A DNA stretch of 64,000 nt from Eutreptiella sp. 'Long Island Sound 2002' (taxonomy: Eukaryota; Euglenozoa; Euglenophyceae; Eutreptiales; Eutreptiaceae), in assembly GCA_964036045.1 (NCBI GenBank), contig OZ038388.1:37372947-37436946 (forward strand), in the 5' to 3' direction. The stretch's first letter is position 1; each line of letters starts with the position of its first letter. The notes under the pieces are model-generated. The model saw only the letters and a program-made list of their open reading frames with translations, was not told the DNA's origin and did no database searches. Made by a program: the position numbers and the translations under genes. Shown in pieces: positions 21,324-28,972 of the stretch.

Positions 21324-22808
21324 TGGGGAAGCTGCCCCATCCGGCCCATCCCTCCCGAGCCCCGGGGGGCCTTGGTGGTTCTCGGACCGTCGGACTTCCG
21401 GGATGGCGAGGACGTGGTCTGGCGCCTGGTGTGGGCAGCGTGGAGACGGATATGGAAGGAGGATGAGATCACCTCCGTGGACGCCCTGCAGGCATCCTCC
21501 TGGGCAAAAAGCACCATGGGTACGTATTGTACCCACTTCCGCAAGATGGCCCTCTGGGTGGGCTACACGCCCACATCCGAGCTTGAACAAGCGGCGTGCC
21601 GCTACATTTTCCAGTTATGGGGACTGGGGTACTCGGGAAGCTCCCTCAAGGTCGCAGTGTCGGCGTTCCGGGCGCTGGAGGACATGGGATGGCTGCCCGC
21701 GTTCGTCAGTCGCCGGGTCTGGCGCTGTGCCAAGTGGGCGCCCACGGAGCCGGCCCTACGGCCCTACGCAGGTTTGGACGACCTCCGCAACTTCGCGCTG
21801 GCTTGCACGGAGCGACCGCAGTGGACCGTCTATGGGATGGCAGTCCTGGCATTCACCTGCCTTCTGCGGGTGGGTGAGGCCGCGCCCCTCCGTCGGGGGG
21901 GATCCCGGTGTCGGGGATTGGCGTTCCGCACGGTCAAGGTGGCGCCGCGCATCGTGCGCAGGCGACTCGGGAAGTATGCCCAAGAGTGGCTGGGCTGGCT
22001 CGATGCCACGGGGGCCACGTCTGCTGTCGTCGGAGCGCAATTATGTCCGCAGGGACCAGCTTTCATGCAGTCGGTCATGGCTGCCGCGTTGGGGGGCAGC
22101 GACAACCCCCACGCCAGGTGGCACGCATGGAGGCGAGGGGGCTCCGCGGCCCTGCGATGGTTGGGGCTGCCCATCAAGTGGCTGGCTTGGTGGGGGCGGT
22201 GGCTTTCGGAGACGGTGGCAGTCCACTACGCCGACGCGCCCGACGACTTCGTCGTCACGACCGAGGCTGTCCTCCCCTGGCCCCCTGACAACCATGCAGG
22301 AGAGTTCGTTTGGCGCGCCGTGTCCCTCCGGGACGTTTTCCCGAAGGAGCTCCTGGAGCTCTGTGCCCCTGATGCCGATGAGCCCCCACAATGGGGAGGT
22401 GACGGGGATGGGTCGGCAGGAGGTCGGGGTGGATCGTGCCCTGGGGAGTCCGCGAGTCCTGCCGCTGCGGGAGATGCTGGGAGGGAGGACCGGGCTGGCG
22501 CACGTGACCCGGGGGCCCCTCCGGCCCTTACGGCTGTTGAGGGGTCCTCAGGACGCGGGCGCCGGCCGCGGGGAGACGGGGGGGGGGAAGTCATTGATGT
22601 GGATGCAGACCCCCCACCTGCCTCCGCAGCAGGCTCCTCCATCAGGCGGCTGCGCATCGCGGCCCGCAGGACGGGTGAGGTCGCGTCCGTCTTGGGCAAG
22701 CGGAAGGCCGCGGGCCCGGCCAGGATTGTGGGTGCGGCTGCCCGAACGGCAATTTCCCGTCGCGTCGGAGCTGGGTCAGTGGGTGCGGGAGCGCCTTCGG
22801 ACCGGTGA
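21324..22808 (+). CDS. Tyrosine recombinase of the YR retrotransposon
   Basis: Same frame as Gag, open directly after the Gag TGA to 22808 (494 codons). All residues of the tyrosine-recombinase site are recognisable: the first arginine in FTCLLRVGEAAPL (codon at 21867), a lysine in RTVKVAP, H-x-x-R in HAWRRGGS (about 22122), a tryptophan-rich WWGRW segment and the nucleophile in VAVHYAD (about 22227). A SAM-like core-binding domain precedes it (STMGTYCTHFRKMALWVGY). It should insert the circular cDNA. About 190 residues follow the active site, rich in G, A, D and R, with VIDV plus acidic residues (about 22590) and a basic KRK cluster. Translation may come from TGA readthrough or from the ATG at 21516, which has a favourable caccATGg context but trims the first domain. 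The recombinase lies upstream of the polymerase. Confidence 0.85.
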   Translation, partial: WGSCPIRPIPPEPRGALVVLGPSDFRDGEDVVWRLVWAAWRRIWKEDEITSVDALQASSWAKSTMGTYCTHFRKMALWVGYTPTSELEQAACRYIFQLWGLGYSGSSLKVAVSAFRALEDMGWLPAFVSRRVWRCAKWAPTEPALRPYAGLDDLRNFALACTERPQWTVYGMAVLAFTCLLRVGEAAPLRRGGSRCRGLAFRTVKVAPRIVRRRLGKYAQEWLGWLDATGATSAVVGAQLCPQGPAFMQSVMAAALGGSDNPHARWHAWRRGGSAALRWLGLPIKWLAWWGRWLSETVAVHYADAPDDFVVTTEAVLPWPPDNHAGEFVWRAVSLRDVFPKELLELCAPDADEPPQWGGDGDGSAGGRGGSCPGESASPAAAGDAGREDRAGARDPGAPPALTAVEGSSGRGRRPRGDGGGEVIDVDADPPPASAAGSSIRRLRIAARRTGEVASVLGKRKAAGPARIVGAAARTAISRRVGAGSVGAGAPSDR

Positions 22809-24795
22809 GTGGGACGCCTGGTTGTGCTCCCTGCGGGCTTGTCTGCCCCGCGCACCGCCTGGTTTACTGGAGCGTCGCCTGTTGCAGTTTCTGGAGTGGG
22901 GCAGTGAAGCTGCCCGTGATCTCAGACAGCCGGAGTTTCTGCGAGTCTTGGCTGTGGCTTTGTCCTCATTTAGCCCTGAGGTTTGGGAGTCGCTCTTGCA
23001 TGATTCGACGTCGCCCAAATTGCTTATGCAGCGTATCAGGGAGGAGGTATTGGCGCGGGGTTTGGGGCCGGTGGGGCGTGTGGATATCCCCCGCGAGGTC
23101 TGGGATAGTTGTGTGCCGGAGGGCTTCGCAGAATTGGTAGGCAGGCAGTTTTCTGGGATAATTCCCCCGTCGGATGAGGCGGTGGTCATGATGAGGGCAT
23201 TGCGGGACCAGGGTTTGCTTTTCCCCCTGCCGCCGGGGTCACCTGGGCCCAATGGGGGTGTTTTTGCGATACCCAAGACGGAGGAGAAGTGCAGTTTGAT
23301 TGTCAATCTGGTGCCCCTTAATGAGGAGATGCGGTCTCGGCCGGAGAAGTTCTCCCTCCCCTCTGTGGAGGTGTTGGCCCTTTTGGCGCAGGTGGCACAG
23401 CAAGGGTCCTCCTTTGTCCTCCCCTCTTTTTATGCCCGAGCGCGTTGCATGAGGCCGGTGTGGGATATTCTGTCCCTGCCGGGGGGGGGGGGGGAAGAGC
23501 TGTGCATGTGCCACATCGACCTGAGTAATTGCTTTTGGTCACTTCAGCTGCCGCGCGAGTTCTGGGGGGCCTTTCGCGTCTCGGATGGAGAGGGGGGGGT
23601 GTTGGCTTTCCGGTGCTTGCCCTTTGGGTGGAAGTACAACCCCCTCCTGTGCCAGCGAGTGTTAGAGGGTCTGGTGGCCGGCGCGGGGCTGTTGGGGGTG
23701 CTGGTTTTAATTTACTTGGATGATGTCCTGGTTGTGGGGCGCGGCCGCGCGCGTGTGCGAGAGCAGACGGCAAGGGCGGCGGAGGCGTTGCGCCGTGCAG
23801 GTGCTGTAGTCAGCCCAAAGAGTACGTTAGAGCCTGTGCAGCGGCTGGTGTGGCTGGGGAAGGATATTGATTTGCAGGGGGGGGAGGTGCGGACTGCTGG
23901 CAACGCGTGGGAAGCTCTGTTTGCGCATTGGTTGAGGTTGTCTGTGGGACCCTGTAGGGTAAAACGGCTGCAGCAGTTCTTGGGGCGGGCACAGTGGATA
24001 TGTCGCCCGGGTTCTGGGCACAGTCCGCACCTGTCTGGTGTGTGGGCTCATGTGCTCTGGGCGCCCCCCCGGCTGCCGTTTACCCCAGTGCGTTTGCTTA
24101 AGTCTATGTGCGTGGCGTGCGTGCTTGCCAGGAGGCAATGGTCAGTGGTGTCCCTCCCCAGGGTGGTGAAGCGATCGCCGTTGGTTGTTTACGTCGACGC
24201 GGCGCTGGACGCGGGTGAATACCGGCTGGGCCTGTTTTCGATGGATGTGGGTTCTCGATCGGTTGTGCCCGCGGAGCAACCGCCCAACCAGCAGTGTGCG
24301 GAGGCTGCCGCGCTGCTCTGGGGCTTGAAGCTCATCCTCAATGTAGGCGTTCGGGAGGCCCATTTGTTTGGGGATAATGCGGCGGCGCTAGTGCAGTTCC
24401 TTCGGTGTAAAGCCAAGGTGGGGCGTAAATTCCAGCAGTCCATTCTGAAGCGTTTCCGCTACCTGTGGGCGTCGTGCCCAGGCTTCACGGTATATATGCA
24501 CTGGGTGCGTGGTTCACATAATCCCGCTGATCCTATCAGTAGGTTGAGTGACAACTTCAATGGAGATCTGGGTTTGGCGCGCGAGGTGGCGGCGCGCAGG
24601 GTTGGGGATCTCTGGGCCTTTCCCGATAGGCGCACGGTTTTTTTGTGGACCCTGGGGGTGCCTATGGGGCCCTTTGTTCTGCCGCATTCGTGGAGAGCGG
24701 GCCTGTGGTCCCCGGGGGGTGGTGAAGGGGGGGCGGAGTTCCACGAGGTTTTTTTGCAGTACCGCTTGGAGGAGTCGGTGGGTGCAATGACTTGA
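22597..24795 (+). CDS. Reverse transcriptase-RNase H of the YR retrotransposon
   Basis: Frame +1 relative to Gag and recombinase. The frame is open from 21316, but its sequence looks like real protein only from about 22745; I take the ATG at 22597 as a tentative start (732 residues), overlapping the recombinase end by about 210 nt. Polymerase motifs in order: GGVFAIPK, motif A CHIDLSNCFWSLQLP, motif B CLPFGWKYNP, motif C YLDD (23713-23724), then SPKS and WLGKDI. RNase H follows with its four acidic residues in VYVDAALD (about 24190), CAEAAALLWGL (24300), FGDNAAAL (24370) and HNPADPISR (24525). The protein copies element RNA to DNA and removes the RNA strand. A run of 14 G (23481-23494) lies between the fingers and motif A. 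No methyltransferase domain follows, unlike DIRS1. How it is translated is unclear: frameshift or internal start. Confidence 0.87.
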   Translation: MWMQTPHLPPQQAPPSGGCASRPAGRVRSRPSWASGRPRARPGLWVRLPERQFPVASELGQWVRERLRTGEWDAWLCSLRACLPRAPPGLLERRLLQFLEWGSEAARDLRQPEFLRVLAVALSSFSPEVWESLLHDSTSPKLLMQRIREEVLARGLGPVGRVDIPREVWDSCVPEGFAELVGRQFSGIIPPSDEAVVMMRALRDQGLLFPLPPGSPGPNGGVFAIPKTEEKCSLIVNLVPLNEEMRSRPEKFSLPSVEVLALLAQVAQQGSSFVLPSFYARARCMRPVWDILSLPGGGGEELCMCHIDLSNCFWSLQLPREFWGAFRVSDGEGGVLAFRCLPFGWKYNPLLCQRVLEGLVAGAGLLGVLVLIYLDDVLVVGRGRARVREQTARAAEALRRAGAVVSPKSTLEPVQRLVWLGKDIDLQGGEVRTAGNAWEALFAHWLRLSVGPCRVKRLQQFLGRAQWICRPGSGHSPHLSGVWAHVLWAPPRLPFTPVRLLKSMCVACVLARRQWSVVSLPRVVKRSPLVVYVDAALDAGEYRLGLFSMDVGSRSVVPAEQPPNQQCAEAAALLWGLKLILNVGVREAHLFGDNAAALVQFLRCKAKVGRKFQQSILKRFRYLWASCPGFTVYMHWVRGSHNPADPISRLSDNFNGDLGLAREVAARRVGDLWAFPDRRTVFLWTLGVPMGPFVLPHSWRAGLWSPGGGEGGAEFHEVFLQYRLEESVGAMT
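23481..23494 (+). repeat. Run of 14 G inside the reverse transcriptase frame
   Basis: Homopolymer encoding glycines between SLP and EELCMCHIDL. The frame is intact as written. A gain or loss of one G, by slippage or by sequencing error, would disrupt the polymerase. Confidence 0.95.
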
Positions 24796-25175
24796 TGTCG
24801 TATGCTTTCTTAGGGTTGGAGCTGGGTTGGGCGCTGGCCCGCCATTTTGGGATCTGCTGCGGATCTCAGGGGTGCTGCCCTGGGCTGACCGGGCAGCTCT
24901 GCGACAGGGCGGCAGTGCCTGACGGTCGCTGTACATTTACCGCTTCCTCATTGGCGGCGGCAGGGGTCGTCCACGCTCTCTTGGGCTTGGTCTGCGGACG
25001 CCTGAAGCCTGGCGGGTCGCGCCGGTGTGTGCGGGGCGCCTTTGGCGACTTATGTTTGGGGCGGCCGTATACTTCGAGGGTGTGGCGTGCGTTGCGCATG
25101 GGAGCCGCTGGGTCTCAGACCTGCGCCGGGGGGGGGGGGGGGGGGGGGTTATGCGGCAGTTTGGCATGAACGAGA
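24796..25175 (+). other. 3' untranslated part of the retrotransposon
   Basis: 380 bp between the RT-RNase H stop and B1. An ORF of 124 codons overlaps the stop as TGATG (24795-25169) and runs into a poly-G tract. It is cysteine- and glycine-rich and shows no domain I recognise, so I do not call it a gene. A run of 21 G occupies 25128-25148. Confidence 0.5.
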
Positions 25176-25267
25176 CCCACGAGGAGGCGGCACACTGACG
25201 AGATGTGCCACAGGAGACGTGCGTGTATTGCCTCGTGTTTGCGTGTTTGCTTGTGGTTTTAGCAAAA
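25176..25267 (+). repeat. Split direct repeat B1
   Basis: 92 bp from cccacgaggagg to ggttttagcaaaa, identical to B2 at 25448-25539. It is joined directly to A2; the B1-A2 junction (agcaaaa-tcttagc) reproduces the sequence expected when the two ends of the element are circularised. Confidence 0.93.
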
Positions 25268-25382
25268 TCTTAGCTCAGCCGTGCCTGAGCTTTGGTTTTG
25301 CTCGTCGGGTGGTGTGTGTGTGCGCATGCGTGTGTGCAGTGAGCCTCTGTACTTGTAGAGCATTTTTGCTTGTTGCCAGCAG
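25268..25382 (+). repeat. Split direct repeat A2
   Basis: 115 bp, identical to A1 at 20097-20211. It directly follows B1. A 65-bp unique spacer (25383-25447) separates it from B2; that spacer is unrelated to the satellite in spite of its length. Confidence 0.93.
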
Positions 25383-25447
25383 CCCACCCGTCCCGCCCAA
25401 TGACGCTATTTGCGACTTCTATTGCCCATACCGGGCTTTTGTGACTG

Positions 25448-25539
25448 CCCACGAGGAGGCGGCACACTGACGAGATGTGCCACAGGAGACGTGCGTGTAT
25501 TGCCTCGTGTTTGCGTGTTTGCTTGTGGTTTTAGCAAAA
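25448..25539 (+). repeat. Split direct repeat B2, right end of the retrotransposon
   Basis: 92 bp, identical to B1. It ends agcaaaa, and the satellite resumes at 25540 with cgggggcaagg, the exact continuation of the unit interrupted at 20096. Confidence 0.93.
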
Positions 25540-28500
25540 CGGGGGCAAGGTAGTGGGTAGGCAGGTAGAGTAGGCAGAAGCTAGGTGCACGCAGAGTGGT
25601 AGAACGGGGGCAAGGTAATGGGTAGGCAGGTAGAGTAGGCAGAAGCTAGGTGCAGGCAGAGTGGTAGAACGGGGGCAAGGTAATGGGTAGGTATGTAGAG
25701 TAGGCAGAAGCTAGGTGCACGCAGAGTGGTAGAACGGGGGCAAGGTAATGGGTAGGCAGGTAGAGTAGGCAGAAGCTAGGTGCAGGCAGAGTGGTAGAAC
25801 GGGGGCAAGGTAATGGGTAGGCAGGTAGAGTAGGCAGAAGCTAGGTGCAGGCAGAGTGGTAGAACGGGGGCAAGGTAATGGGTAGGCAGGTAGAGTAGGC
25901 AGAAGCTAGGTGCACGCAGAGTGGTAGAACGGGGGCAAGGTAATGGGTAGGCAGGTAGAGTAGGCAGAAGCTAGGTGCAGGCAGAGCGGTAGAACGGGGG
26001 CAAGGTAATGGGTAGGCAGGTAGAGTAGGCAGAAGCTAGGTGCAGGCAGAGTGGTAGAACGGGGGCAAGGTAATGGGTAGGCAGGTAGAGTAGGCAGAAG
26101 CTAGGTGCAGGCAGAGTGGTAGAACGGGGGCAAGATAATGGGTAGGCAGGTAGAGTAGGCAGAAGCTAGGTGCAGGCAGAGTGGTAGAACGGGGGCAAGG
26201 TAATGGGTAGGCAGGTAGAGTAGGCAGAAGCTAGGTGCACGCAGAGTGGTAGAACGGGGGCAAGGTAATGGGTAGGCAGGTAGAGTAGGCAGAAGCTAGG
26301 TGCACGCAGAGTGGTAGAACGGGGGCAAGGTAATGGGTAGGCAGGTAGAGTAGGCAGAAGCTAGGTGCACGCAGAGTGGTAGAATGGGGGCAAGGTAATG
26401 GGTAGGCAGGTAGAGTAGGCAGAAGCTAGGTGCACGCAGAGTGGTAGAACGGGGGCAAGGTAATGGGTAGGTATGTAGAGTAGGCAGAAGCTAGGTGCAG
26501 GCAGAGTGGTAGAACGGGGGCAAGGTAATGGGTAGGCAGGTAGAGTAGGCAGAAGCTAGGTGCAGGCAGAGTGGTAGAACGGGGGCAAGGTAGTGGGTAG
26601 GCAGGTAGAGTAGGCAGAAGCTAGGTGCAGGCAGAGTGGTAGAACGGGGGCAAGGTAATGGGTAGGCAGGTAGAGTAGGCAGAAGCTAGGTGCAGGCAGA
26701 GTGGTAGAACGGGGGCAAGGTAATGGGTAGGCAGGTAGAGTAGGCAGAAGCTAGGTGCAGGCAGAGTGGTAGAACGGGGGCAAGGTAATGGGTAGGCAGG
26801 TAGAGTAGGCAGAAGCTAGGTGCAGGCAGAGTGGTAGAACGGGGGCAAGGTAATGGGTAGGCAGGTAGAGTAGGCAGAAGCTAGGTGCACGCAGAGTGGT
26901 AGAACGGGGGCAAGGTAATGGGTAGGCAGGTAGAGTAGGCAGAAGCTAGGTGCGCGCAGAGCGGTAGAACGGGGGCAAGGTAATGGGTAGGCAGGTAGAG
27001 TAGGCAGAAGCTAGGTGCAGGCAGAGTGGTAGAACGGGGGCAAGATAATGGGTAGGCAGGTAGAGTAGGCAGAAGCTAGGTGCAGGCAGAGTGGTAGAAC
27101 GGGGGCAAGATAATGGGTAGGCAGGTAGAGTAGGCAGAAGCTAGGTGCAGGCAGAGTGGTAGAACGGGGGCAAGGTAATGGGTAGGCAGGTAGAGTAGGC
27201 AGAAGCTAGGTGCAGGCAGAGTGGTAGAACGGGGGCAAGGTAATGGGTAGGTAGGTAGAGTAGGCAGAAGCTAGGTGCAGGCAGAGTGGTAGAACGGGGG
27301 CAAGGTAATGGGTAGGCAGGTAGAGTAGGCAGAAGCTAGGTGCACGCAGAGTGGTAGAACGGGGGCAAGGTAATGGGTAGGCAGGTAGAGTAGGCAGAAG
27401 CTAGGTGCAGGCAGAGTGGTAGAACGGGGGCAAGGTAATGGGTAGGCAGGTAGAGGAGGCAGAAGCTAGGTGCAGGCAGAGTGGTAGAACGGGGGCAAGG
27501 TAATGGGTAGGCAGGTAGAGTAGGCAGAAGCTAGGTGCAGGCAGAGTGGTAGAACGGGGGCAAGGTAATGGGTAGGCAGGTAGAGTAGGCAGAAGCTAGG
27601 TGCAGGCAGAGTGGTAGACCGGGGGCAAGGTAATGGGTAGGCAGGTAGAGTAGGCAGAAGCTAGGTGCACGCAGAGTGGTAGAACGGGGGCAAGGTAATG
27701 GGTAGGGAGGTAGAGTAGGCAGAAGCTAGGTGCAGGCAGAGCGGTAGAACGGGGGCAAGGTAATGGGTAGGCAGGTAGAGTAGGCAGAAGCTAGGTGCAG
27801 GCAGAGTGGTAGAACGGGGGCAAGGTAATGGGTAGGCAGCCAGAGTAGGCAGAAGCTAGGTGCAGGCAGAGTGGTAGAACGGGGGCAAGGTAATGGGTAG
27901 GCAGGTAGAGTAGGCAGAAGCTAGGTGCAGGCAGAGTGGTAGAACGGGGGCAAGGTAATGGGTAGGCAGGTAGAGTAGGCAGAAGCTAGGTGCAGGCAGA
28001 GTGGTAGAACGGGGGCAAGGTAATGGGTAGGCAGGTAGAGTAGGCAGAAGCTAGGTGCAGGCAGAGTGGTAGAACGGGGGCAAGGTAATGGGTAGGTATG
28101 TAGAGTAGGCAGAAGCTAGGTGCAGGCAGAGTGGTAGAACGGGGGCAAGGTAATGGGTAGGCAGGTAGAGTAGGCAGAAGCTAGGTGCAGGCAGAGTGGT
28201 AGAACAGGGGCAAGGTAATGGGTAGGCAGGTAGAGTAGGCAGAAGCTAGGTGCACGCAGAGTGGTAGAACGGGGGCAAGGTAATGGGTAGGGAGGTAGAG
28301 TAGGCAGAAGCTAGGTGCAGGCAGAGCGGTAGAACGGGAGCAAGGTAATGGGTAGGCAGGTAGAGTAGGCAGAAGCTAGGTGCAGGCAGAGTGGTAGAAC
28401 GGGGGCAAGGTAATGGGTAGGCAGGTAGAGTAGGCAGTAGCTAGGTGCACGCAGAGTGGTAGAACGGGGGCAAGGTAATGGGTAGGCAGGTAGAGTAGGC

Positions 28501-28924
28501 AGAAGCTAGGTGCACGCAGAGTGGTAGAACGGGGGCAAGGTAATGGGTAGGCAAGTAGAGGAGGCAGAAGCTAGGTGCAGGCAGAGTGGTAGAACGGGGG
28601 CAAGGTAATGGGTAGGCAGCCAGAGTAGGCAGAAGCTAGGTGCAGGCAGAGTGGTAGAACGGGGGCAAGGTAATGGGTAGGCAGGTAGAGTAGGCAGAAG
28701 CTAGGTGCAGGCAGAGTGGTAGAACGGGGGCAAGGTAATGGGTAGGCAGGTAGAGTAGGCAGAAGCTAGGTGCACGCAGAGTGGTAGAACGGGGGCAAGG
28801 TAATGGGTAGGGAGGTAGAGTAGGCAGAAGCTAGGTGCAGGCAGAGCGGTAGAACGGGGGCAAGGTAATGGGTAGGCAGGTAGAGTAGGCAGAAGCTAGG
28901 TGCAGGCAGAGTGGTAGAACGGGG

Positions 28925-28972
28925 GCAAGGTAATGGGTAGGGAGGTAGAGTAGGCAGAGTGGTAGAACGGGG
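28925..28972 (+). repeat. Single 48-bp satellite unit (17-bp internal deletion)
   Basis: Near 28954 the unit reads gtaggcagagtggtag, missing 17 bp between the two gcag motifs. The repeats gcag/gcagag at the ends of the loss suggest slippage or recombination between short direct repeats. I saw no other copy, so it is a private marker of this array. Confidence 0.85.

Larger units (their letters stand above)
20097..25539 (+). mobile_element. Tyrosine-recombinase retrotransposon with split direct repeats (Ngaro/PAT-like, DIRS order)
   Basis: A 5.44-kb element with the terminal layout A1-ORFs-B1-A2-B2. A1 (20097-20211) equals A2 (25268-25382) over 115 bp and B1 (25176-25267) equals B2 (25448-25539) over 92 bp; I found no mismatch. 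It encodes Gag, a tyrosine recombinase and a reverse transcriptase with RNase H. There is no DDE integrase, no methyltransferase and no long terminal repeat. Split direct repeats are the hallmark of the Ngaro/PAT group; the DIRS1 group has inverted ends. The satellite unit is interrupted between agaa and cgggg with nothing lost or duplicated, as expected when a circular intermediate recombines into the target. The identical repeats imply a recent insertion. Confidence 0.9.

Noticed and set aside
24795-25169. 124-codon ORF after RT-RNase H with a TGATG overlap
   Set aside because: It has no recognisable domain, unusual cysteine and glycine content, and runs into a 21-G tract. The overlap alone is weak evidence.
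25383-25447. 65-bp spacer between A2 and B2 as a captured satellite unit
   Set aside because: The length equals the satellite unit but the sequence is unrelated; coincidence.
20097-25539. LTR retrotransposon or endogenous virus
   Set aside because: There are no long terminal repeats, no DDE integrase or protease and no target duplication. Split direct repeats and a tyrosine recombinase fit the YR retrotransposon class.
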